Positions 9,530 to 19,699 of a stretch of 64,000 nt of DNA are shown here, piece by piece. Below the pieces are notes generated by a model. It saw only the letters and a list, made by a program, of their open reading frames with translations. It did no database searches and was not told the origin of the DNA. Origin of the DNA: Chromobotia macracanthus (lineage: Eukaryota > Chordata > Actinopteri > Cypriniformes > Botiidae); the NCBI GenBank assembly GCA_036877525.1, contig JAZGTH010000124.1:310001-374000 (forward strand). Reading direction: 5' to 3'. Each line of letters starts with the position of its first letter. Position 1 is the stretch's first letter. The position numbers were made by a program, and so were the translations under genes.

Positions 9530-9760
9530 TTTAATCTTTCTGGTCTGTCTTGTCTGCCTGTCTTGTCTACTCTGTCTATCGGTCTGGTCAGTCTATCTGC
9601 CCGGGTCTGGTCTGCCCAACTGTCTTGTCTGTCCTGCCCGGTCAGTCTGTCTGTCCTGTTCGGTCTGTCTGGTCTATTTACCAGCTCAGTCTGTCTGCCC
9701 TGCCTGGTCTAGTCTGTCTGTCCTGCCTGGTCAGCCTGTCTGCCTGATCTGTCCGTCAGG
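9530..9760 (+). repeat. Degenerate CTGTCTG-type tandem array
   Basis: About 230 bp made of variants of GTCTGTCTGTCCTGCC, GGTCTGTCTGG and similar units. It is strongly pyrimidine plus G on this strand and almost free of A. It lies exactly where the polypurine tract and the start of the 3' LTR should be, and it has apparently replaced or expanded that junction: the first about 60 bp of the second LTR are missing or scrambled. Confidence 0.7.
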
Positions 9761-9767
9761 ACAGAAT

Positions 9768-10330
9768 CCCTGTGTTCTGTGTCAGAGCATGCTGTTTGGA
9801 TCCTGACTCCTTCTAGTCTTGGTTCTTGTTTCTTGGGGTCGGGATCTGAACTCATGCTCTGGGTCCTTGTTTCTTGTGGAAGCACATGGCCTCTGTTTTG
9901 TTTACATTCGCCATGTGCTCTCCGTTCGCGCGTCTTGACTCGCCCCCTTGTTCTCTTGTCTTGTTTGCACTAATTTCGCGCACCTGTTCGTCTTTGTTCT
10001 ATTTAATGCCCCGGTGTTTTCTATCTTGTGCCGGTTCGTTACTTCTGACGTGGTTTCTCGCACGTGAGTCTTGTCTATTTTTCTCGTCGCGTTCAAGTTC
10101 CTAGTCTCTGTCCTGCCGTGTTTTGTGCCATGTTTGTTCTCCGTGGTTTTTTTTCCTGTTTTTAGTTTCGTTTTGCTCCGGTTTTTTGGAGGCGTTCTAA
10201 GTTCAAGTTTTGCCAGTTCTGTTCTTGTTTCTGCCCCCTCGTGGGTTGTTGTTTTGTTTATTTATTTAAATAAAGACTTTTTCCTGTTAAACGCTGTCTG
10301 CAACTGGGTTCTTTTCCCCTGATCGTGACA
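9768..10330 (+). repeat. 3' LTR, family A (5'-truncated)
   Basis: Near-identical to 7627-8192 from CCCTGTGTTCTGTGTCAGAG onwards, ending GATCGTGACA at 10330. It lacks a clean copy of the first about 60 bp of the family LTR. Compared with the 5' LTR there are scattered substitutions, so the insertion is not recent. Confidence 0.75.
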
Positions 10331-11026
10331 TAGTGTATGTTAATGTAAAAATTCTAACTGAGGGGAAATTTTTTCACATATAAATTAACAGGCAACCAAG
10401 CAGATAAATAGCCTATGTAAAATGTAAAAAATAGAAGTCCATCACATTTTTCCCAGTGCTTGAGTGGCCCAGGCTATCGCTGTAGACATTATTCTATGGT
10501 GCGAGGATGAACACCTGACTGTACCGGAACAGTGACAAGTTTCAGGATGAACTGGATCTTGGATCGATCTGTCGGTTGCTCGATCCAGAAATAAAGAGAA
10601 AGAAACGCATTGCATTGTATACGGCACTATATTGTTTACGTATTTCAAATTGTTTTTTGTGTATGTTGTATTATTGTATGTACACAGTAATGGATACTTG
10701 CATATTTACACACTGTATTCTATTCTATAGTCCATGTTTCAGGAAGGAAATAAAGTCACTTAAACCACACTTGAAAAGACCATATATTAAACTCAATTGA
10801 CAAACACTTCACAGTAAGGAGACCCTATATCAGCAGAACAATACAAAAATTAATCTGAATAGTATATTTATAAGAAACAAACAGTGCTGCTAAATACTTT
10901 GTATAAGCCTATATGTTCACACGTTCATAGAATAAAAGGTACACAAAAAGTGTCTCCAAAATGTGTAGTTACTTTGTTTTGTCTGCAGGAGGCAGTGTAG
11001 ACAAAATACATAATGAATGTGTAATG
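10331..11026. other. No supportable gene
   Basis: AT-rich sequence between the LTR element and the palindrome. Short frames only, no recognised similarity and no clear repeat. Confidence 0.45.
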
Positions 11027-11184
11027 TTTCACCTCACTGATGGAGAACTCCACCTTGTCTCCAAGCTGTGGGTAAACACCTCCGGAATGAGGCCTTCCTT
11101 TGCATCCTTCATTTTAAAGACCTGGAGGGAGGTGTTTACCCACAGCTTGGAGACAAGGTGAAGTTCTCCATCAGTTAAGTGAAA
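11027..11184. repeat. Long palindrome: 57-bp arms, 44-nt spacer
   Basis: The left arm (11027-11083) and the reverse complement of the right arm (11128-11184) differ at about 3 of 57 positions. The arms contain TGATGGAGAAC, CCACCTTGTCTCCAAGC and GTGGGTAAACACCTCC. The spacer is 11084-11127. A transcript across it would form a long hairpin. Because the arms are complementary, open frames on both strands give nearly the same peptide, which explains two overlapping short frames here. It does not look like the TIRs of the other elements. It could be a small palindromic MITE or a fold-back duplication. Confidence 0.85.
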
Positions 11185-12013
11185 TGCACAAGACAGCAAA
11201 CACAATTCTCCCATTCCTCCTCTGCATTGTTCTGGACAGCTTCCATCGGCAGTTCAAAGTTTCTGCTGCTATACAAAATGGAGCTTTTCCTTTTAAACAT
11301 GCCTGGAGCTGATATTTCAGGCATGGTGTAACGCAGGACAGGAGCGTCACTATGGCTAATAATTCAGGGCTGTTCATCTAATATAAGAAGCTAAATTTAA
11401 TGTGTTTAGCATTATTCATCATATGTTCTATTGAGGCTTTTAAAATGGTGAAGTCCTGAAAACAGTTTTTCCATGTTTCGCTGCAAAACGAGAATAGTTG
11501 GCCTAAGTTACCTTTTGTCCTGCAGTTGTACTGTTAACCATGTTATGGGTTGTTAGTATTGTTTATAATGGTAATAACATCTTAATTTGATAGGGATTGA
11601 AATTGATGTTTTATGAACCTTTGACTTTTACAGCACGTCATATATACTAAATATCTATCCAAGTCAGAAGTGTCACGATGAGTCGTTCAGGCATTGGCCT
11701 AAAGTACAGCCTTCATGTACCATCATTTCCTTACATTAGTAGACTGTATTAACTGTGTGTTAACAGTTAACAGGGAAGATTGTAATAGGTTTCTCTCTTT
11801 TTTTCGTTTTCTTACTCTGGCCTATGAGCATTCTTATATCCCCAGTAGGATCAAACTCAACATCCTGGACATTCCTCAAAATTTATATAAAGAGCCAGTA
11901 ACTTGTCATAAAATAAGTTATAAAATTAAGACAGCTAGGTTTTTTGGGAATGATTTGAATTCAGGCCTTGATGTTTAAGTTTCAGCATGGTCTGTGTAAA
12001 AACAGCAGAACTT
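11185..12013. other. No supportable gene
   Basis: Non-repetitive-looking sequence between the palindrome and the MITE at 12014. No ORF with recognisable similarity. Confidence 0.45.
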
Positions 12014-12442
12014 AAAGGGACAGTTCACCCAAAAATGAAAATCAATCCATTATTTTGGATTCAATGACACAATGATGCAGTTCAGGCACAGATAATGGGC
12101 TTGGAGAGAAAATGCAAAGGTCAAGATTTTCATAAAATAATGTATGTAATAATAATATGTTTTTCACCAAATCTATTCATATACCTTCAGAACACCTGGA
12201 ATATATTGCACAAGTCACATGGAATTAGTTTAGCTTTTGTGCTAACCTTTTTTGTCCTTTAGAAACTTTAAAGAGCCAAACCCAATCAACTGAAAATGTA
12301 CATAATGTACAAATGGACATAAACCACAACAGCAGTTTTTAAAAATCTCTGTTTTGGTTCTGAAGAACAAAGAAAGGGTTTGAATGACACAAGGGGAGTA
12401 CATAATGGGAAAATTTATATTTTTGAATGAACTAACCCTTTT
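12014..12442. mobile_element. TIR MITE, AAAGGGACAGTTCACCC family
   Basis: Left end AAAGGGACAGTTCACCCAAA (12014), continuing with AATGAAAAT. Right end, reverse-complemented, AAAGGGTTAGTTCATTCAAA. This is the well-known abundant fish MITE whose ends read AAAGGGATAGTTCACCCAAA. The interior is diverged and has no ORF of note. About 430 bp; the ends carry several substitutions, so it is an old copy. Confidence 0.75.
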
Positions 12443-13955
12443 ACATGGATTTTGCAACTTTGTCCTAAATTCACAAATTGTACATCTCACTTGGGGCTTA
12501 GTGAGTAAGGCTAAGTGGATTTCAGCACAATTTTTAAAAGTGTCACAGTTCAAAGATGTGAAGTGATTGTTTTCCACTGTCTGATCAGGCGAAGTCAGAA
12601 TGAGCATTATTCATTAGATTATTCAATAAGCTCTGCTCATTTTATTCCATCATTATTTTGTCTCCTGCCTGCTGTCCTTCCCCTCTATCTCTGAATTTGC
12701 CTCATGGTTAAATTTAGGTTATCTCTCAGCAGCATCTTTGATTAACAGACAAAACCATTTCTCTGAAGAGTCTAGACCTAGTGAACTGGACCTGAACTTT
12801 GGGTGTTTGGATATATCAACACCTTTAAACTTATTATTAATTATACTCAGAGTAGGTAAAGTAAATTGTGTCTGACTTAAATTATAAGCATTTCAAAATA
12901 TGCTTATAATTTAGGTCTGAAGATTCCTCTGTGATATGTTCTTTCTCAAAATCTTAAAACACTAAAAATCAAAACCTAGGCAGGCAGTAATCAATTAAAT
13001 TCCTTTTAATCAATTACATTTCTTTTTTCTAATTGGTGACTTTTCGTAATAAATGAAAATGTAAAGGCAAATAATACTCAACCATTAAGATTTAAAATAC
13101 AAAAATAAAAGTTTTAATTAGAAGTGGTAAACTCTGATATTTTTGTCTTCAGCTTTGGACTTCTTGTCCTCAGATCTGGGCTTCTAGGCATCCGGGGAAA
13201 TGAAAGTGTCAGTATTCAAAGTGGTGGTCAGCTCCTCAGTCTTTTATACCACAGATGTTTTTTGATTGACATCCCAAGGATGCCTCAACCAGCAATGGTG
13301 GTGAATGTTCTTATGCTAATGTTGTTTTAAGGTTCTAAAAGTAGAACCACAAAAACACACTTTGTGTCCTCAAACACACACAAACTTCTGTGTGATGGCA
13401 TACAGTATGTTATTTTTTAAAAACAATTTTGTAAGCAATGCGTTATATTCAATATATTGGCTTGTGTAACAAATCCAATATGTGTAACAAAGAGGCATCT
13501 TATACTATAAACAAGGCAGGGCAATTGCATTTCTTTGATATTATACAACAGTGTCTTCAACTACCTCGTCTGTGATACATTGTAAATTTAGGAAATATAC
13601 CATGGTATAATATAGATACCATGTATATAGATACACCATTGCAGAAAATATTTCCTGTAGCTGCATATTACATTGAATAAATGAATTTTGGGCCATTTTC
13701 CCCTGCAAATCTATTACGGTTAATCAATATTCCTGGATCATCTTGATTGCATGGCCCTCTTCTGGTCATGTTATAGCATTTCAAATAGGCGAAGGTCAGG
13801 ACTCTTACTTTGCAAAACACAAATCTTCATATTTTTCCACTATGATTTTATTGATTTACTTCTGTGCTTCAAGTCATTGTCACCAAGCTCCTCCTAAACC
13901 CAAGGTCATGCTGCCCTCATGTTTTCCTGTTGAATGTCTTGATACAATTTTTAAT
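12443..13955. other. No supportable gene
   Basis: AT-rich, only short frames. No repeat recognised with confidence. Confidence 0.4.
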
Positions 13956-13959
13956 TCAT

Positions 13960-15365
13960 TTTGTTTTTAATTTAATTATTTATACAGTGCTTTTTACAAT
14001 GTTGCATTTTTCCAAGCAGCTTTACAGTATAATGAAAACTAAAACACAAAAAACAGAAATATTATCAAAAGTACAACACGCAAAACACACACTGTATTAT
14101 TGCAAATTTATATGGTTCCTTATATAATATCTGAACCTTACATAATAAAAGAGAAAGACAAAGAAATTAAATAGTAGGAAAGTAGTGAAATAGTAGAGTC
14201 TTTAGGACTGTAGCTAGATCATATGCTAAAAGCAATATTAACAATTTACAAAACCCTAAACCAGGTTAAATGTTTCCCAGTAAGCAAGCCAACAGGGCAA
14301 CAGTGACAAGGAACCAAAACTCCAATGATGTATAAATCAAAACCTTGAAAAAAATAGGCTCAACCAGGAGGGCCAGAGGAGTTCTCATCTGGCACGGTGA
14401 TGCTGCAATTTGTATCTTTCTTGGATAAAAACGCAGAGCTGATAACACTGCTTTATAATTTTAAATTTATTTAAAAACTGTTCTGGGTCTGATATTTTGA
14501 CAAATATCAGACACTGAGGAATGTTACAAACAGAGATGTAAAAAAAACAGAAACATAATTTTACTAATTGCAGCTATAACATCACACTGCTTTGATTAGG
14601 CAGGGAACTAAAATGAAGAATCTAACTGAGCTAGAGTTAGGTAAGTAGATAATAGGATAATAAGAATCTAGTTGATCCTTAAGGATCATCTAGCTGACCT
14701 GGAAATGGGACTAGTGTCAGGTGGAACTGGAGTTGGTCTGTCTCAGGGGTCAATTCTGTCCGTCTCCCCACCATCTGGTCTGGATCATGCTGAATACAGA
14801 ACCCTGGGAAATTGAAAGACAGACAGACTTAGTTCTAATTTAACTAGTTTTTCAGTTTACCTAGTTAATGCAACCTAACTGTAGCTGCATTGGTTCAACA
14901 AATAATGGCCACGCCTCAAACAGATCTTCTAGCATTTAATTTTGTTCTCTTTTATCTGTAGACACTGTGAAAACTACGAAAATACAGAAATGTAATACTC
15001 AAAACACATATCTCTCCGTCATCTCCCACTTCCACAAATCACAATCCATTAACAAACAGTCCCATTTGCAACAACCTAACATTATGTTAGGAATAAAACA
15101 AAAAACATATCAGGTTATACACATAAGAGCACATAAATAACAAGATGACATGAAAATGTAAACAATTACCATGTGCACCTCTTGAATCATATGTTTTATA
15201 GAAGTAGCACGTTACAGCACATTCACATCCATATAGCTCTGACTCAGTCCCGCTCTCAACACTTGGATAATCACGACCTATTACGTTGCATTAAAGTAAC
15301 AATACATACAGAGAGCTTACATTTGAAACATTTTTAGACTATTAGTAATCCCTCTTTTAAACATT
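13960..15365 (-). mobile_element. LINE family A, 3' UTR portion, minus orientation
   Basis: At the left end (13960-14035) is the antisense of a fish LINE tail (AAAGCTGC...ATGTAACATTG...AAAGCACTGTATAAA) that also occurs sense at 19630-19680. At 14260-14440 is the antisense of the 3' UTR block with the ...GGAGTTTTGGTTCC and GTTGGCTTGCTTACTGGGA motifs. The 15190-15350 block (CATTCACATCC, GCTCTGACTCA, CAACACTTGGATAAT, CATACAGAGAGCTTACATTTG) recurs at 25440-25620, where it directly follows an ORF2 C-terminus in the same orientation. So this is ORF2-proximal 3' UTR through the tail of a minus-strand LINE. No ORF2 remains in this fragment. Confidence 0.65.
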
Positions 15366-15439
15366 CATTACATTTTAACCACACTTCCAAATCTGCATGA
15401 ACTCAAACACAAATTTTTGCAATCAACAATAATCTCATT

Positions 15440-17880
15440 ATAACATGTCTTCAGACATTTTCAGACCCAGAGATCTGACTTCAGATACAACACCTTTGAC
15501 GTAATGGTGCTTAATATAACTTCATATGGGGTAAGTAATAAGCAGTTTGTCATTTCTACTGTCTACAGGCCACCAGGGTACAACACAGACTTTATCAAAG
15601 AGTTTGCTGACTTTTTATCAGAAGTAGTACTTGTCAGGGTCACTGGGAACAAACCCAGTCGCAGACAGCGTTCGAACAGAAAAAACTTTATTTTATTAAA
15701 TAACAAAACAAGAACCCACATGGGGGTGAAACAGGGAACAAAAACAAGCTAGAATAGAACTCAAAAAACTCTCCACAACCCGGGGAACAAAACGAAACTA
15801 AAACTGGAAAAATCCAGAGACAAAACACGGCACAAAAACCAGACTGGACAGGTAACACGAGAGCACGACAGGGAAATGCAAATAACTGGGAGGCACGAAA
15901 AACTCGGAAGCACGAAAAACATCCGCAAGACACAAAAGTCAGACAGGACACGAAAATCAGACAAAGAACCAGCACAAGACAGAAAACACACAGGCATTAA
16001 ATAGGGGACAGACAATGACAAACAGGTGCGCGAAACAAGCGCTGACGAGACAAGGAAAGAAGGGGGCAGGCTAAGACGCGCGAACGGAGAGCACATCGCG
16101 AATGTAAACAAAACAGAGGCCATGTGCTTCCACAAGGAACAAGGACCCAGAGCATGAGCTCAGATCCAAACAACATGCTCTGACACAGAACACAGGGGAT
16201 GTCAGGATCCTGGCAGTATAGTCTAGAAAGATTTAGAACAGGAAGCCAGGACCCTGACAGTACTCGTTGCTGATTTTAACATCCACGTGGACAATGAAAA
16301 GGATGTATTGGGGTTGGCTTTCAGAGACATTTCGAACTCTATCGGTGTCTTACAACATGTCAAAACCAACTCATGGTTGTAATCACACCTTAGATTTAAT
16401 ACTGTCCTATGGTGTAACTGTTGATGACATTAACATTCTGCAGCAGAGCAAAGATATTTATGATCATTACTTTGGTATCATGTATAATACATTTACCTAT
16501 GGTTGCAAAATCAGCTCCTTGCTTCAAATACAGTAGAACAATAACTTATTCCACTAAAAATTGTTTCATCAACAATCTACCTGAACTGTCTCAATTCCTT
16601 AGCGTAACAGATAGAAGAAAACCTTTGTTTACCATTGCAAACCTTGATAGTGCAACAGAAAATGTTAACTCCCTCTTTTCTAACACCGTAGACAAAGTTG
16701 CTCCTCTACGGTTAAAAACTGGACAGCAGCCTAACGCTGTTTTATAATGAGCATACCCATGCCCTAAAAAGAGCAGCCCGGAAAATGGAACATAATTGGA
16801 AGCAAACAAATCTGGAGGTATCCCGTAAAGCTTGGAGGGAGATTTTTAAATTACAGAAAGGCCTTAAAAAGCTCCAGATTTTTTCAAGTCTCTAAAAGAA
16901 AATAAACACAACCCTAGATATTTATTTGACACAGTGGCTAAATTAAACAAAGATAAAGCATCGTCTGCTTCTGACAGTTGTCAATATCATAGTAGTGATG
17001 ATTTTATGAATTTCTTCAATAACAAAATAGATACTAATAAATACAAATAATCATAAACATCCAATTGCCTGCAACACAATCACATTGAATGGTGCATCAA
17101 AATGTGCCCAAGGAACAACTTCAGTCATTCTTTGCTATAGATAGGGATAAACTGTCAAAAATAATTAAATCATCTAAATTAACAACATGTTAATCCAACC
17201 AGGCTGCTGAAAGAGATGCTTCCTGAAATTATAGATCCTCTACATAATATCATTAATTTATCATTGGTATAAGGATATGTCCCAAAACTAACTGGCTATT
17301 ATCAGACCCCTCATTACAAAACACAACTTGATCCTAGGGAAATAGTAAATTACAGACCCATCTCAAATTTACCTTTTATTTAAAAAAAACTGGAAAAGGT
17401 GTTGTCTTCACAGATATGTTCTTTCCTGGAAAGAAATGGTATATGCAAAAATTCTCAGTCAGGATTCAGACCACATCATAGTACAGAGATTGCTCTTATC
17501 AGAGTGACAAATGATCTGCTCTTGTCGGCAGATTGTGGCTGCATCTCTCTTCTTGTGTTACTCAACCTTAGCGCAGCCTTTGACACTACTGATCAAAGCA
17601 TTCCACTAAATAGGCTTGAATATTACGTTGGCATAAGTGGAACTGCCCTGGCATGGTTTAAATCATATCTGACCGATTCCAGTTTGTTGCTCACCGATTC
17701 CAGTTTGTGAGTGAAAAGGTGTCATACCGATCACAAGTTCAGTATGGAGCACCACAGGGCTCAGTGTTTGGGCCTCTACTTTCACCCTGTACAAGCTACC
17801 TCTAGCAGCAATTATTAAGAGACATGGAGTTTTCATTGTTATGCTGATGATACTTTACATTTCTTCTAGGCCCAACGAGA
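15440..17880 (+). pseudogene. LINE family A ORF2: endonuclease to RT, interrupted
   Basis: Non-LTR retrotransposon ORF2 remnant of the Jockey/CR1/L2-like group. The endonuclease part shows VISTVYRPPGYNTDFIKEFA (15545-15605), then after the LTR insertion DFNIHVDNEKDVLGLAFRD (16270-16330) and NHTLDLILSYGVTVDDINIL. RT motifs follow: SQSGFRPHHSTEIALIRVTN (17450-17510), LSAAFDTTDQSIPLNRLEYY (17570-17630), GTALAWFKSYLTDS, YGAPQGSVFGPLL (17740-17785) and the YADD box near 17840. Several frameshifts and stops break the reading, and a solo LTR is inserted at 15632. Beyond the YADD box the sequence switches to a different LINE. It is a dead copy. Confidence 0.85.
15632..16259 (-). mobile_element. Solo LTR, family A, with 5-bp target duplication
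   Basis: A complete 628-bp LTR in minus orientation. Its minus-strand ends are TGTCAGGGTCCTGG and GTGACCCTGACA, and it carries an antisense AATAAAG-type signal. It is flanked by perfect direct repeats GTACT (15627-15631 and 16260-16264). It splits the endonuclease frame of a family-A LINE. The absence of any internal sequence indicates LTR-LTR recombination after insertion. It matches the LTRs at 7565-8192 and 9768-10330. Confidence 0.92.
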
Positions 17881-17887
17881 TGCATAA

Positions 17888-18960
17888 GCAAGTCTGGTGA
17901 TGCTCCTATCATCTTCTCTAGGTGCAGTCATTAAAGCACATGGCTTCTCATACCACTGCTACGCAGATGATACACAGCTTTATTATTCATTTCAGCCTGA
18001 CGACCCCACCATTGTTGCCCGGATCTCCGCCTGCCTTCTAAACATCTCAGCCTGGATTAAAAAATGGCACCTCCAGCTCAACCTCAGCAAGACAGAACTT
18101 CTGATAACACCGGCCATCATTAGAACACAACTTCACAGTTCAACTTGGATCATCCACTCTTACACCCACTCGGTCCGTTAGAAATCTTGGGGTGGTGTTT
18201 GATGGCCAGCTGAAATTCACTCCACACGTTGCAACAATCTCTCGGTCATGCAGGTATGTGCTTTACAACATCAGGAAAATCAGACCTTTCCTGTCCGAAC
18301 ATGCAATGCAGTTCCTAGTCCAAGCACTTGTAATATCAAGGCTAGACTACTGCAATGCCCTTCTGGCTGGCCTTCCAGCCAATGCTACCAAACCCCTGCA
18401 AATGATCCAGAATGCTGCAGCACGTCTGGTCAGCCCATGTCACACCCCTCCTGACCTTACTCCGCTGGCTACCTGTAGCTGCCCGCATCAAATTTAAATC
18501 TCTTACGCTTGCCTTTAGGACAGTAACCGGAACCTCTCCCTCCTACCTCAACTCACTCCTCCAGACATCTCTCCTCCCGCCAGCTATGGTCAGTCAACGT
18601 GCGACATCTGATTGTTCCCCCACAACGAGGCACCAAATCAATCTGTAAAACTCACCTATTTTGTTTCTTTGTGGTGGGGATCCTGATTCGCTGAGACCAT
18701 CAAATCAAATGTGATCAAGACCATCAAAAAACAACTCAAAGCACACCTGTTACGCAGATACCTGATTATTCACTAATGCTCTATCCTCAAAAAAAACTTG
18801 TTGTCTCTAGTTCATCTTGTCTCTAGTAGCAGAATACAATGTCCGCTTGTAAATGTAGACAAATCTAGCTTTGTAGACTTGGCTTTTCGGTTTGCAAGGC
18901 AGGGCTCTCGTCCTTTGTAAGTTGCTTTGGATAAAAGCGTTTGCTAAATGACTAAATGTA
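17888..18960 (+). pseudogene. L2-type LINE (family B): RT C-terminus to 3' tail
   Basis: Begins within the RT palm: GAVIKAHGFSYHCYADDTQL (17930-17985), then ISAWIKKWHLQLNLSKTELL (18040-18100). In another register: GVVFDGQLKFTPHVATISRS, IRPFLSEHAMQFLVQALVIS, RLDYCNALLAGLPANATKPL, MIQNAAARLV and finally LRWLPVAARIKFKSLTLAFR. The 3' end is the classic tail TTGTAAGTTGCTTTGGATAA AAGCG...CTAAATGACTAAATGTAAATG (18916-18965). Two frameshifts (near 18180 and 18450) break it. It begins exactly where the family-A ORF stops, inside the same conserved YADD region, and family-A 3' UTR resumes after its tail. Confidence 0.85.
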
Positions 18961-18964
18961 AATG

Positions 18965-19690
18965 TAAACTCTCTGTTCGTATGCAAGTTACAAATTGCAG
19001 CTTTAACGTGCCAGAGGAGAACTGGCCCTCCCTGTCGAGCCTGGTTTCTCCCAAGGTTTTTTCTCCAGCTATACACCATTGGAGTTTTGGTTCCTTGCCA
19101 CTGTCGCCCTGTTGGTTTGCTTACTGGGAGACTGCTGACATCTAACTTAGCTTAGGGTTTTGTAAATTGTTAATATTGTTTCTAGCAATATGATATAATT
19201 ATAGTCCAAAAGACTCTTCTATTTTGCTACTCCTTTGTCTCAGATTGTCTTCCATTCTCTTTCATTGTGTCATTTTCAGGTATTTCGATTGTATATATTG
19301 TATGTATGCATTTTACTTTGTATTGTGTGGATTTCATGGTACTATTGCAAATCCCTTTTACCCGTCCCATAAGATGTTATCTTTTTAATTGCTATCTCTA
19401 TGTTAGCTGAAACAGAATATCTTGCTTAATGATTTTGTAGCTTTATCGGTTCAGTCACCCCTTTTTTAAACCTACTATAAACCTAGTATGCCTAATTAGT
19501 CTTATTAATATAAATTAATAATTATTTGCTCACAAATTATTTGCAATAATACCATATATTCTTTGTTGAACATGTCTGACATTTGTTCTGTTCTTTATTA
19601 TACTGTAATTCTTTTTTATTATATGTAAAGCTGCTTTGACGCAATGTAACATTGTAAAAAGCGCTGTATAAAAAAAACTGAATTTACACT
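18965..19690 (+). mobile_element. LINE family A 3' UTR and tail, sense
   Basis: Starts with GAGGAGAACTGGCCCTCCC and GGTTTCTCCCAAGGTTTTTT (19015-19065), continues GGAGTTTTGGTTCCTTGCCA and GTTGGTTTGCTTACTGGGAG, and ends with AAAGCTGCTTTGACGCAATG, AAAAGCGCTGTATAAA and a short A/T tail (19630-19685). It is the 3' end expected for the ORF2 at 15440-17880, from which it is now separated by the L2-type block. No coding sequence. Confidence 0.75.
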
Positions 19691-19699
19691 CCCACCAGA

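Larger units (their letters stand above)
7565..10330 (+). mobile_element. Non-autonomous LTR retrotransposon (LTR family A)
   Basis: Two similar long repeats (7565-8192 and about 9768-10330) flank a 1.6-kb GC-rich interior. The outer ends read TGTCAGG and GATCGTGACA, and the terminal AATAAAGACTTTTTCCTG polyadenylation region near each 3' end is almost identical. The interior has no protease, reverse transcriptase, RNase H or integrase motif. It has one short frame at 8281 and a long proline-rich frame. A 628-bp solo LTR of the same family at 15632-16259 defines the LTR length exactly. Five-base flanks (GAATG and TAGTG) do not match, so the target duplication has decayed or an end has been rearranged. 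It presumably relied on a related gypsy element for movement. Confidence 0.75.

Noticed and set aside
10961..11214. Two overlapping frames on opposite strands with nearly the same peptide as a gene pair
   Set aside because: The identity is a direct result of the palindrome arms; no independent coding evidence.
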